Shown here: one piece after another, positions 16,112 through 23,390 of the stretch
Position numbering within the stretch: the first letter of the stretch is position 1
How the letters are laid out: the number at the start of each line of letters is the position of its first letter
Source: Chloroflexota bacterium
GTDB lineage: Bacteria; Chloroflexota; Limnocylindria; QHBO01
DNA length: 24,318 bases
NCBI GenBank assembly: GCA_023250255.1
Contig: JAHFBB010000001.1
Span: forward strand, 1-24,318
Direction of reading: 5' to 3'
Made by a program: the position numbers and the translations under genes
Notes under the pieces: model-generated
The model's input: only the letters and a program-made list of their open reading frames with translations
What the model was told of the DNA's origin: nothing
The model's database searches: none

Positions 16112-16117
16112 TATCAT
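16112..16117 (+). promoter_or_regulatory. -10 box placed for leaderless transcription of the second LCP gene
   Basis: TATCAT (16112-16117) is followed by CGGGCGC and then the GTG start at 16125. The seven-base gap has exactly the same sequence as the gap between TAGAAT and the ATG of rph. There is no Shine-Dalgarno sequence. Any -35 element would fall inside the right end of the direct repeat, and none is obvious. Confidence 0.5.
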
Positions 16118-16124
16118 CGGGCGC

Positions 16125-17510
16125 GTGGCACAGGAGATCGGCGACCGGCTGGCAACGCACCCCGACCGAGGGGAGGCGGTCGTTCAGGCACCCGTAGCGG
16201 CATTTCTGTCCTTTCTCCTGCCTGGGCTGGGGCAGGCCTACAACCGCCAATTCTGGCTCGCCGTCCTGCTCGGCCTGCCGCTGGCCATGACCATCGTCCT
16301 CGGTGTGCTTGCCGCCCAGAATGGGGCGGGCGTCGCCTCGCGGATTGTTGATGTCCGATTCCTGGAGGCGGTGATCGTCCTTGATCTGGCGCTTCTCGGA
16401 TGGCGCCTGGTCGCGATCATCCAGGCGCACCTGCGGCGCGGCTGGAGCGGGAAGGCGCACTGGACCTCGTGGATGACCGGCCTCTTGGTACTCGCCACGA
16501 TCGGGACGCATTTTGTCCCGGCCTGGTACGCCACCGCGACGATCGAGACCCTCACGGCGATCTCGCGCGGCGGTCCCGCGGGCAGCGGCCTGGTGGGCGA
16601 TTTCCACGACATCCTGGACCCGACCGAGGGCGGCGCGCCCGGCTCGATTTCCGGGGCTGGATCGGAGGGAATCACCAAGCGGCTGACCGTGCTGCTGGTT
16701 GGAATCGACTACATCCCGGCGCGCCCGTCAACCTTCCTGACCGACACCATGATCGTCGCCACCATCGATCCGTTGACCGGCATTGATCTGATCTCCATTC
16801 CTCGAGACACCTTCGGGACACCACTGGGCGACGGTCGGATCTACAACTCCAAGCTGAATGGCCTGCTGGCACGCGCACGACGCGAGCCGGGTAACTACCC
16901 GCTCGGCGGGCCGGAGACCCTGAAGGCCGCCGTTGGTGAGCTCATCGGTCTGAAGATCGACTACCTGGCGGCCATCCAGGTCCTGGGCTTCAAGGACGCG
17001 ATCGACGCCCTCGGCGGCGTCGATATCACCGTCAGTCGGGCGATTCACGACAACACCTACATTGATGAGTACGACCGACATACGGGCTTCAGCATCGAGC
17101 CCGGCGAATATCACCTGGATGGCCACACCGCAGTGGCCTATGCGCGCTCTCGCAAGGGAGTCGGCGACAGCGACTTCACCCGTGCCGCCCGGCAACAACA
17201 GCTCCTGGTCGCCCTGCTGCACCAGCTCACCGCCTCGAGCCTGCTCCTGAATCTGCCGAACCTGCTTGGCATCATCGGCGACTCGGTGGCCAGCGATGTC
17301 CCGCTCGAACTCCTGCCGAACCTGGCGCGAGCCCTCCAAGACGCTGACCCGTCGGCGATCGACCGCCTGGTCATCCAATACCCGCTGGCGCACAGCGACA
17401 CCCTGACCGATGGGACCTACATCCTGGTGCCGGACATTCCGGCAATCCAGGCGGCAGTCCATGAGATGTTGACCTTCCAACCGGGTGCGACGCCCCAGCC
17501 GGGCGACTAG
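16125..17510 (+). CDS. LytR-CpsA-Psr (LCP) family protein with an N-terminal multi-pass membrane domain (second copy)
   Basis: This 461-residue protein has the same plan as the LCP gene at 8462-9895. About four membrane segments start with FLSFLLPGLGQAYNRQFW. The extracellular LCP domain then carries LTVLLVGIDYIP, LTDTMIVATIDP, LISIPRDTFGTPLGDG, KLNGLLARA, DAIDALGGVDITV, VAYARSRKGVGDSDFTRAARQQ and DSVASDVPLELL. Its likely role is the transfer of a lipid-linked glycopolymer to the cell wall or to a surface protein. GTG 16125 is chosen over the longer open frame because upstream codons lie in the repeat and because the TATCAT box leaves no room for an earlier start. It lies directly after two secreted proteins, which may be a meaningful association. 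Transcription is separate from theirs if the promoter is real. Confidence 0.9.
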   Translation: MAQEIGDRLATHPDRGEAVVQAPVAAFLSFLLPGLGQAYNRQFWLAVLLGLPLAMTIVLGVLAAQNGAGVASRIVDVRFLEAVIVLDLALLGWRLVAIIQAHLRRGWSGKAHWTSWMTGLLVLATIGTHFVPAWYATATIETLTAISRGGPAGSGLVGDFHDILDPTEGGAPGSISGAGSEGITKRLTVLLVGIDYIPARPSTFLTDTMIVATIDPLTGIDLISIPRDTFGTPLGDGRIYNSKLNGLLARARREPGNYPLGGPETLKAAVGELIGLKIDYLAAIQVLGFKDAIDALGGVDITVSRAIHDNTYIDEYDRHTGFSIEPGEYHLDGHTAVAYARSRKGVGDSDFTRAARQQQLLVALLHQLTASSLLLNLPNLLGIIGDSVASDVPLELLPNLARALQDADPSAIDRLVIQYPLAHSDTLTDGTYILVPDIPAIQAAVHEMLTFQPGATPQPGD

Positions 17511-17519
17511 GTCGACGGC

Positions 17520-17525
17520 TAGACT
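17520..17525 (+). promoter_or_regulatory. -10 box placed for leaderless transcription of the PLP-enzyme gene
   Basis: TAGACT (17520-17525) is six bases before ATG 17532 and identical to the -10 box of the diguanylate cyclase gene. No Shine-Dalgarno sequence fits in the gap. The -35 region is not recognisable. Confidence 0.5.
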
Positions 17526-17531
17526 CCGCCG

Positions 17532-18704
17532 ATGTCAGGTTTTGCCACCCGAGCAATCAAGGCTGCCGGCCGCGTTCCCGCGTCACCCCAGCCGCCGGTC
17601 ACCGTCCCGATCTACCAGACAAGTACCTTTGAAGTCGGCTCGACCCAGGATCTCGAGGACATCCTCGAGTTCCGCGTGCCCGGGCACTCATACACCCGCT
17701 ATTCGAACCCGACCCACGCGGCCCTGGAGGACGCATTGGCGGAACTTGAAGAAGGCGAGGCGGCCCACCTGACCGCCTCCGGCATGGCAGCGGTCCACGG
17801 GGCCATCCTGTCGTTCGTCGGATCCGGCGACGAGGTCCTGGCTCCGGCGGCCGTCTACGGCGGGACCTATGGGCTGCTGAACGGGGTTCTCCGTCGGCTG
17901 GGCATCGCAGCGCGCTACGTCAGGACCGGAGACCCCGAGGCAGTCCTGGCGGCAATCGGTCCGGCGACGCGACTCATCTGGCTGGAAACGATCGCCAACC
18001 CGACCACCGAAATGGCCGACCTTGGGGCCATTGCCGCCGGCGCTCGCGAGCGGGGGATTCCGGTGGTGGTCGACAACACGTTCGCCTCGCCCTACCTCTG
18101 CAACCCGCTGTCGCTCGGCGCGGACCTGGTCGTCCATTCCCTGACGAAGTACGTCGGCGGCCACTCCGACATCACCCTCGGCGCCATCGTTGGCGGCGTC
18201 GCTCGCGTCCGCGCGGCGCGCGAAGTGGTGATCAACAGCGGCGGTAACGCCCAACCGCTCGAGGCGTTCCTCGCCCTGCGCGGCTTGCGGACTCTGGCCC
18301 TGCGGATGGACCGTCACTCGGCATCGGCCCTGGCAGTTGGTGAGGCCCTCGAAGCCGACCCGTCATTCAGTCGGGTCTGGTACCCCGGGCTGGCGTCCCA
18401 TCCCCAGGCGGCGCTGGCCGCCCGCGAACTCCGGGGCGGGATGGCCGGAGGGATGATGGCCGTCGAGCTGACCGCGGGGCGCGAGGCTGCAGCCCGCTTC
18501 GTCGAGCGGGTGCAGGTGGCCGTCCACGCCACGTCCCTCGCTGGTCCGGAATCACTGGTCAGCCACCCGGCGAGTTCGTCGCATCGCCAATTTTCCGATG
18601 CCGACCTGGCGGCCGCCGGGCTGTCGCCGGGGATGCTGAGGGTGTCGATCGGCCTGGAAGACCCAGAAGATCTGATCGCCGATTTCGTCGAGGCCGCAGC
18701 CTGA
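17532..18704 (+). CDS. Trans-sulfuration PLP-dependent enzyme (cystathionine gamma-synthase / methionine gamma-lyase family)
   Basis: This 390-residue cytoplasmic enzyme belongs to the Cys/Met metabolism PLP family (fold type I). Typical landmarks are VPIYQTSTFEV, the phosphate- and substrate-binding YTRYSNPTHAALEDALAELE, SGMAAVHGA, LIWLETIANPTTEMAD, VVDNTFASPYLCNPLSLGAD and SLTKYVGGHSD with the PLP lysine at 206. The C-terminal HPASSSHRQ and LRVSIGLEDPEDLI are also standard. The family includes cystathionine gamma-synthase, gamma-lyase, methionine gamma-lyase and O-acetylhomoserine sulfhydrylase. Sequence alone does not separate them, and the neighbours give no methionine-pathway partner. 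The gene stands alone at its 5' end, and the PucR-type gene follows after 46 bases. Confidence 0.88.
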   Translation: MSGFATRAIKAAGRVPASPQPPVTVPIYQTSTFEVGSTQDLEDILEFRVPGHSYTRYSNPTHAALEDALAELEEGEAAHLTASGMAAVHGAILSFVGSGDEVLAPAAVYGGTYGLLNGVLRRLGIAARYVRTGDPEAVLAAIGPATRLIWLETIANPTTEMADLGAIAAGARERGIPVVVDNTFASPYLCNPLSLGADLVVHSLTKYVGGHSDITLGAIVGGVARVRAAREVVINSGGNAQPLEAFLALRGLRTLALRMDRHSASALAVGEALEADPSFSRVWYPGLASHPQAALAARELRGGMAGGMMAVELTAGREAAARFVERVQVAVHATSLAGPESLVSHPASSSHRQFSDADLAAAGLSPGMLRVSIGLEDPEDLIADFVEAAA

Positions 18705-18705
18705 G

Positions 18706-18717
18706 GGCGCGCGCGCC
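18706..18717. repeat. Perfect 12-base GC palindrome between the PLP enzyme and the PucR gene
   Basis: GGCGCGCGCGCC is fully self-complementary and starts one base after the stop codon of the PLP-enzyme gene. It has no loop and no T tract, so it is not a usual terminator. It may be a chance product of high GC content. Confidence 0.3.
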
Positions 18718-18750
18718 AACGGAGTTCGCGACGAGCAGGGAGCAGGTCAC

Positions 18751-19731
18751 GTGCCCCGGTTGATTGACCTGTGGCGAGCCGTGGATGTCGAGGCTCGGCT
18801 CGTATCTGGGTCGGTGGACCGTCTGACCGACCCGGTCCGCTGGGTCGGTCGCGGTCGAGCGCTGGCGCCGCGGCTCCCCGAGGTCGCGCCCGGGACGCTG
18901 CTAATCGTCGATGCCGGCCACGTCGGCCCGTCGCTGGTCGGTTTCCTGGCGGACCTGGCCGCCGACGACCTGCATCCGGTCGGCCTCCTCGTCGGGACCA
19001 GCCGCACTGTCGGCGATCCGGTGACGGACCAACTGCCGATCCTGGTCAGTACCCGGTCGGTGGCCGAGCTGGCCGCACGGGCCGACGCCTATCTGGCAGA
19101 TGAGGAGCGATTCTTGGCCGATGAGGTGGCCGATGTTCGGTTGGCGGCTGCCGAGTACGCCCTCGCCCATCCGGATCCGGCGGCCGTCGCTGGATTGGTT
19201 GCCGGGCGCCTCCGCCGCGGAATTGCCGTCACGATGGATGGTGCCCTGATCGGCCTGATTCCTCGGCCGGCCGGCCGGGCCCTGGCCGCCCGTTTCGCTG
19301 CGGGCCAGGCCCGACTGCTCGCGCACGCGAGTGGATCGGGGACCGAAGTTCAGCGGGGACTGGCCGGCCTGGTCGTCAGTGAGCACCGGATCCGCGCGGG
19401 CGCCGCCGTCTGGGTCTTCGACGATCTACCGCTGGCGGCCCTCGACGATCGGGTGGCGCGATCGTTGGCGACGACCCTGCGGGCGCTCCTCCAGCGAGTC
19501 TCGGTGGTGCGGCCATTGGCAGTTGCTTCACCGCCGGTGCCACCAATTGGGGTGATCGAGCAGACCCTGCTGGCAGTGGCGCGCTCGAACGGCCGGATTG
19601 CCCCCGCTGCGCGCACCCTGGGCGTCCACCGCAACACGGTGCTCTATCGGCTCCGGATTGCGAAGCGCGATCACGGTCTCGATCCGCGGCTAGCCGATGA
19701 CGCGCTCCGCATCCTGCGCGACCGCGGCTAG
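18751..19731 (+). CDS. PucR-family transcriptional regulator
   Basis: This 326-residue protein has the two-part plan of PucR-type regulators. An N-terminal PucR domain (about 5-110) contains DPVRWVGRGRALAPRLPEV and GTLLIVDAG. A C-terminal helix-turn-helix (about 270-310) contains LLAVARSNGRIAPAARTLG and HRNTVLYRLR, the hallmark of the HTH_30 group. It is shorter than most family members (about 400-550 residues). The central GGDEF-like region is present only as a reduced segment. GTG 18751 follows GGGAG-type purines at a plausible distance. Family members control purine, amine or amino-acid catabolism in response to small molecules. The position just before glnA, with a palindrome in between, points to a nitrogen-related role, but this is inference. 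Confidence 0.85.
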   Translation: MPRLIDLWRAVDVEARLVSGSVDRLTDPVRWVGRGRALAPRLPEVAPGTLLIVDAGHVGPSLVGFLADLAADDLHPVGLLVGTSRTVGDPVTDQLPILVSTRSVAELAARADAYLADEERFLADEVADVRLAAAEYALAHPDPAAVAGLVAGRLRRGIAVTMDGALIGLIPRPAGRALAARFAAGQARLLAHASGSGTEVQRGLAGLVVSEHRIRAGAAVWVFDDLPLAALDDRVARSLATTLRALLQRVSVVRPLAVASPPVPPIGVIEQTLLAVARSNGRIAPAARTLGVHRNTVLYRLRIAKRDHGLDPRLADDALRILRDRG

Positions 19732-19740
19732 CCAACGGAT

Positions 19741-19763
19741 TTGTGCAGTCTGCACAATAGTTT
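19741..19763 (+). promoter_or_regulatory. Palindromic operator-like site upstream of glnA, abutting a TAGTTT box
   Basis: TTGTGCA-GTC-TGCACAA (19741-19757) is a perfect seven-base inverted repeat with a three-base centre. It is the most AT-rich spot in this intergenic gap and starts nine bases after the PucR gene stop. A -10-like TAGTTT (19758-19763) begins immediately after it. A repressor on this site would cover a core promoter. It could also act as a weak hairpin terminator, although the following T tract is poor. Confidence 0.45.
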
Positions 19764-19843
19764 GTCCGGACCACGCCCGGGCAGAGGGTGGTCGCCCGGA
19801 CATGACGGGCGGTAGTGTCGGGTCCTCATCACGCCAACCCAGC

Positions 19844-19848
19844 AGGAG
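19844..19848 (+). promoter_or_regulatory. Shine-Dalgarno sequence fixing the glnA start
   Basis: AGGAG ends seven bases before GTG 19856. It supports this start over the in-frame start codons further upstream, whose codons run through the palindrome and the end of the regulator gene. Confidence 0.7.
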
Positions 19849-19855
19849 CATCGCC

Positions 19856-21223
19856 GTGGCCAGCAAGCAACTCGCCCCCGTCCTCGCCCTCGCCGAGGAG
19901 CGCCGATTGCGCTTCGTCAGCCTGCAATTCACCGACATCGTCGGCCATGTGAAATCGGTCCAGGTGCCGATGCACCAGCTCGAGGAAGCAGTCGAGCACG
20001 GTAAATGGTTCGACGGTTCGAGCATCGAGGGCTTTGCTCGGATCGCGGAGTCCGACATGTTCCTGGTGCCGGATCTGTCCACCTTCTCGCCCATCCCCTG
20101 GGAGCCGGGAATCGACGCCGACGGTCGATCCACCGATACCGGTTCGGCGCGAGTGATCTGCGACGTCTACACCCCCAACGGCGACCCGTTCCCCGGTGAC
20201 CCGCGGCACGTCCTCCGTCGCCAGATGGATCGGGCCAAGGCGCTGGGCTTCACCTTCAACACCGGTCCGGAACTCGAGTTCTTCCTCCTCCGACTCGGAG
20301 ATCGGGGCGGAGTGGAGGCCCTGCCGCACGATGCTGCCGGCTATTTCGATCTTTCCGCCGACCTTGGCACCGAGGTTCGCAAGGAAATGATGAATGACCT
20401 CGAGGGGATGGGCATCGAGGTCGAGACGGCCCACCACGAAGTGGCCATCGGTCAGCATGAGATCGATTTCAAGTATGCCGACGCGCTGCGCACCGCCGAT
20501 AACGCGGTGACATTCAAGACGACCCTCAAAGCTGCCGCCGCTCGGCATGGGCTCCATGCGACCTTCATGCCCAAACCGTTCTTCGGGATCAACGGCTCGG
20601 GCATGCACGTTCACCAGTCGCTGTGGGACAACAAGGCCAAGCGGAATGCGTTTGCCGATGCCAAGGATCCGTATGGCCTGTCGAAACTGGCCCGGTCGTA
20701 CATCGCCGGCACGCTGGAGCACGCGCCGGGGATGATTGCCGTCCTCGCCCCGTTGGTGAACAGTTACAAGCGGCTCGTTCCCGGGTACGAGGCGCCGGTG
20801 TACATCGGCTGGGCGCGGATCAACCGCTCGGCCCTCATTCGCATTCCGCAGATCAGTCACGGCCAGTTGAACTCGACCCGCATCGAGCTCCGCTGCCCGG
20901 ACCCCTCGGCCAACCCGTACCTGGCCTTCGCGGCGATGCTGGCCGCCGGACTCGATGGCGTCGCTCGCAAGTTGAGCCCGCCCGACCCGGTCGAGGAGAA
21001 CCTCTACCATCTCGACCGATCCAAGTTGGCGAGCCGCAAGATTCGCCAACTCCCCGGCAGCCTGAGCGATGCCATTGACGAACTCGAGCGCGACGAGGTC
21101 ATTCGCGAGGCGTTGGGCGACCACGTCTTCGAACGGTTCGTCGAGGCAAAGCGCGACGAGTGGGATGCCTACCGCATCCAGGTTTCCGGCTGGGAGACGG
21201 CGCGCTATCTCGAGGCCTTCTAG
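19856..21223 (+). CDS. glnA: Type I-alpha glutamine synthetase
   Basis: Glutamine synthetase makes glutamine from glutamate, ammonia and ATP as a cytoplasmic dodecamer and is the main point of ammonia assimilation. This protein has 455 residues. Seen in order are WFDGSSIEGFARIAESDM, TGPELEFFLLR, ETAHHEVAIGQHEIDFKY, HATFMPKPFFGINGSGMHVH, NRSALIRIP and RIELRCPDPSANPYLAFAAM. The HHEVAIGQHEIDFKY segment, the length and the lack of the 25-residue GSI-beta insertion place it in GSI-alpha. That group is normally controlled by feedback inhibition and transcription rather than adenylylation. GTG 19856 is supported by AGGAG. A PucR-type regulator lies upstream, and a strong hairpin and pseB lie downstream. 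Confidence 0.95.
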   Translation: MASKQLAPVLALAEERRLRFVSLQFTDIVGHVKSVQVPMHQLEEAVEHGKWFDGSSIEGFARIAESDMFLVPDLSTFSPIPWEPGIDADGRSTDTGSARVICDVYTPNGDPFPGDPRHVLRRQMDRAKALGFTFNTGPELEFFLLRLGDRGGVEALPHDAAGYFDLSADLGTEVRKEMMNDLEGMGIEVETAHHEVAIGQHEIDFKYADALRTADNAVTFKTTLKAAAARHGLHATFMPKPFFGINGSGMHVHQSLWDNKAKRNAFADAKDPYGLSKLARSYIAGTLEHAPGMIAVLAPLVNSYKRLVPGYEAPVYIGWARINRSALIRIPQISHGQLNSTRIELRCPDPSANPYLAFAAMLAAGLDGVARKLSPPDPVEENLYHLDRSKLASRKIRQLPGSLSDAIDELERDEVIREALGDHVFERFVEAKRDEWDAYRIQVSGWETARYLEAF

Positions 21224-21226
21224 AAT
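21221..21226 (+). promoter_or_regulatory. Candidate -10 box for the pse genes, overlapping the glnA stop
   Basis: TAGAAT (21221-21226) contains the TAG stop codon of glnA and is identical to the -10 box of rph. It would start a leader of about 50 bases that begins with the GC hairpin at 21232-21258. No -35 element is convincing. Confidence 0.3.
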
Positions 21227-21231
21227 GACGC

Positions 21232-21258
21232 GGCGCCGCCGGCCACGGTCGGGGCGCC
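21232..21258 (+). terminator. GC-rich hairpin between glnA and pseB
   Basis: GGCGCC (21232-21237) pairs with GGCGCC (21253-21258). After one bulged G, CCGGC pairs with GTCGG (one G-U pair) around a four-base CACG loop, giving an 11-base-pair stem. No T tract follows, so it is either a GC-type terminator for glnA or a structured leader for pseB. It starts eight bases after the glnA stop. Confidence 0.5.
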
Positions 21259-21283
21259 TCTGAAGGTCCGTACGGGAGCTCGG

Positions 21284-22258
21284 ATGTCGATTTTCGACGG
21301 CCGCTCGGTGTTGATCACCGGCGGCACGGGATCGTTTGGCAAGCAGTTCGTTGATACGGTGCTGCGCGAGACAACCGCGCGCCGGGTCGTCGTGTTCAGT
21401 CGGGACGAACTAAAGCAATTCGAGATGCAACAGCGGTATCCGAACGAGCCAAGACTGCGCTTCTTCATTGGTGACGTCCGCGACTACCAGCGACTCTACC
21501 GGGCGTTCCATGAGATTGATTTGGTGGTCCATGCCGCAGCCCTCAAGCAGGTGCCCGCGGCGGAATACAACCCGTTCGAGGCTGTGAAAACCAACGTCAA
21601 CGGCGCACAGAACGTCATCGAGGCCGCGATCGAACAGGGCGTGCAGCGTGTCGTCGCCCTATCGACCGATAAGGCCTGTGGGCCAATCAACCTGTACGGT
21701 GCCACCAAGCTGGTCAGCGATAAGTTGTTTGTGGCCGGCAACGCGTACGCTGGCGGCGCAGTCACCCGGTTTTCGGTGGTTCGCTACGGGAACGTGGTCG
21801 GCAGTCGGGGAAGCGTCGTTCCCCTGTTCAAGTCGCTCGCGCCAGGTGGCACGCTCCCGATAACCGACGAACAGATGACCCGCTTCTGGATCACCCTCGA
21901 CCAGGGCGTTCGCTTCGTCATGGACTGCTTTGAACTGATGCACGGCGGCGAGCTGTACGTTCCGAAAATTCCGAGCATGCGGGTTGTTGACCTCGCCGCC
22001 GCCATCGCGCCAGAGGCAACGCTCAAGATCGTGGGCATCCGCCCCGGGGAAAAACTCCACGAGGAGATGATCAGCATCAACGACGCCCGCTCAACCGTCG
22101 ACATGGATTCGTACTACGTGATCCAGCCTGAACTGGAGTGGTGGTCGAACGGCCGGATTGACGGCCCAATGGTGCCCGATGGGTTCTCATATGCCAGCAA
22201 TACCAATGAGCGCTGGCTGAATGTCGAGCAGTTGCGCGAGATGGTCGCAGGTGTCTGA
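21284..22258 (+). CDS. pseB: UDP-N-acetylglucosamine 4,6-dehydratase (inverting), PseB
   Basis: PseB carries out the first step of pseudaminic acid synthesis: 4,6-dehydration with C5 inversion of UDP-GlcNAc. The 324-residue length fits the short, soluble inverting type rather than the membrane-bound PglF/CapD type. The NADP-binding loop TGGTGSFGKQF is near the N-terminus, followed by VVVFSRDELKQFEMQQRYP and FFIGDVRDYQRL, which are typical of PseB. HAAALKQVPAAEYNPFEAVKTN, the catalytic TDKA (Thr128-Asp129-Lys130) and YGATK (Tyr138, Lys142) complete the SDR site. GGGAG lies five bases before ATG 21284. The stop overlaps pseC by eight bases, so pseB and pseC are one operon. Confidence 0.95.
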   Translation: MSIFDGRSVLITGGTGSFGKQFVDTVLRETTARRVVVFSRDELKQFEMQQRYPNEPRLRFFIGDVRDYQRLYRAFHEIDLVVHAAALKQVPAAEYNPFEAVKTNVNGAQNVIEAAIEQGVQRVVALSTDKACGPINLYGATKLVSDKLFVAGNAYAGGAVTRFSVVRYGNVVGSRGSVVPLFKSLAPGGTLPITDEQMTRFWITLDQGVRFVMDCFELMHGGELYVPKIPSMRVVDLAAAIAPEATLKIVGIRPGEKLHEEMISINDARSTVDMDSYYVIQPELEWWSNGRIDGPMVPDGFSYASNTNERWLNVEQLREMVAGV

Positions 22259-23390
22259 CCGGCTCCTGCCGTACGGTCATCAGTGGGTATCGGCGGAGGA
22301 CATTGATGCCGTCGCGGCTGTCCTGAGCGGTGAGTACCTGACCACGGGCCCGACAATCGGGGCATTCGAAGCGGCGCTCGCCGAAGTCAGCGGTGTTAGT
22401 CAGGTCGTTTCGGTGGCCTCCGGCACGGCGGCCCTGCATGCGATGTACAGCGCAGTCGGGATCCGTTCCGGCGACGAGGTCATTGTTCCGCCGCTGACGT
22501 TCGCCGCGACCGCAAATGCAGCGCTCTATCTTGGCGCGAACCCGCGGTTCGTGGATGTGGACGCCCGGACCGGCCTGATTGCCCCCGATGCCGTCGCCGA
22601 GGTGGCGACCTCCCGGACGCGGGCAGTGGTTGCTGTCGATTTCGCCGGGCATCCCGCCGACTACGATGCTCTCCGGGCGGTGATCGATCCCGGGACCGCC
22701 CTTCTCGCCGATGCGTCGCACTCGCTCGGGGCGACTCGCGGCGATCGGCCGGCTGGTTCGCTGGCGGACGCGACCGCCTTCAGTTTCCATCCGGTCAAGC
22801 CGATTACCACCGGAGAGGGCGGGGCGATCGCGACCGATAACCCGGATGTCGCCGCCGCCGCCGCCCGCTTTCGGACCCACGGAATTACCCGCGATCGGTC
22901 CCTGATGGGCACGGACGAAGGTGAGTGGTACTACGAGCAGGTCGACCTCGGCTTCAACTACCGACTGACCGATATCCAGGCGGCGCTCGGCCTGAGTCAG
23001 CTCTCTCGCCTCAACGCGTTCCTCAGCCGACGGCGGACGATTGCCCAGGCCTACCTCGAGGCGTTTGCCGGCTTGGCCGGAGTTGGGCTGCCGATGGTCG
23101 AGAACGCGGTGAGCCCCGGCTGGCACCTTTTCGTGATCCGTGTGGCCGCAAACCGACGGCGATCGTTCTTCGACCGCCTTCGCGCCGACGGTCTGGGCGT
23201 GCAGGTTCACTACATCCCGGTGTATTGGCATCCGCTGTATCGCGACCTGGGGTACCAACGCGGCCAGTGCCCAACAGCCGAGGCAATCTACGGGGAGTCG
23301 ATTTCCCTGCCGATCTTCCCGGCCATGACCGACGGCGACGTGGATCGGGTGATTACCGCGGTGGCGGCGGCGGCGGCGGACTTGCTGTAG
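22251..23390 (+). CDS. pseC: UDP-4-amino-4,6-dideoxy-N-acetyl-beta-L-altrosamine transaminase, PseC
   Basis: PseC is a PLP enzyme of the DegT/DnrJ/EryC1/StrS group that aminates the 4-keto sugar made by PseB. The 379-residue protein begins SDRLLPYGHQWVSAEDIDAV. It shows LTTGPTIGAFEAALA, ASGTAALHAMYSA, IVPPLTFAATANAALYLGA, LLADASHSLGA and FHPVKPITTGEGGAI with the PLP lysine at 183. FNYRLTDIQAALGLSQL and the C-terminal VHYIPVYWHPLY are also typical of this family. GTG 22251 lies inside the end of pseB; the in-frame start 30 bases upstream is less likely. The last 38 bases overlap the end of pseG on the other strand, where a (GGC)5 tract encodes an alanine run. Confidence 0.95.
   Translation: MSDRLLPYGHQWVSAEDIDAVAAVLSGEYLTTGPTIGAFEAALAEVSGVSQVVSVASGTAALHAMYSAVGIRSGDEVIVPPLTFAATANAALYLGANPRFVDVDARTGLIAPDAVAEVATSRTRAVVAVDFAGHPADYDALRAVIDPGTALLADASHSLGATRGDRPAGSLADATAFSFHPVKPITTGEGGAIATDNPDVAAAAARFRTHGITRDRSLMGTDEGEWYYEQVDLGFNYRLTDIQAALGLSQLSRLNAFLSRRRTIAQAYLEAFAGLAGVGLPMVENAVSPGWHLFVIRVAANRRRSFFDRLRADGLGVQVHYIPVYWHPLYRDLGYQRGQCPTAEAIYGESISLPIFPAMTDGDVDRVITAVAAAAADLL

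Noticed and set aside
19741..19757. The palindrome as a Rex, CRP/FNR or GlnR/TnrA site
   Set aside because: The spacing or half-site is wrong in each case: Rex uses TTGTGAA with a four-base centre, CRP uses TGTGA-N6-TCACA, and TnrA/GlnR uses TGTNA-N7-TNACA.
19697..19855. A longer glnA protein starting at 19697
   Set aside because: The extra 53 codons run through the end of the regulator gene and the palindrome and have no glutamine synthetase similarity. AGGAG fixes the start at 19856.
23359..23380. The GGC tract as a CRISPR-like or satellite repeat
   Set aside because: It is a short triplet run within overlapping coding sequence, with no spacers.
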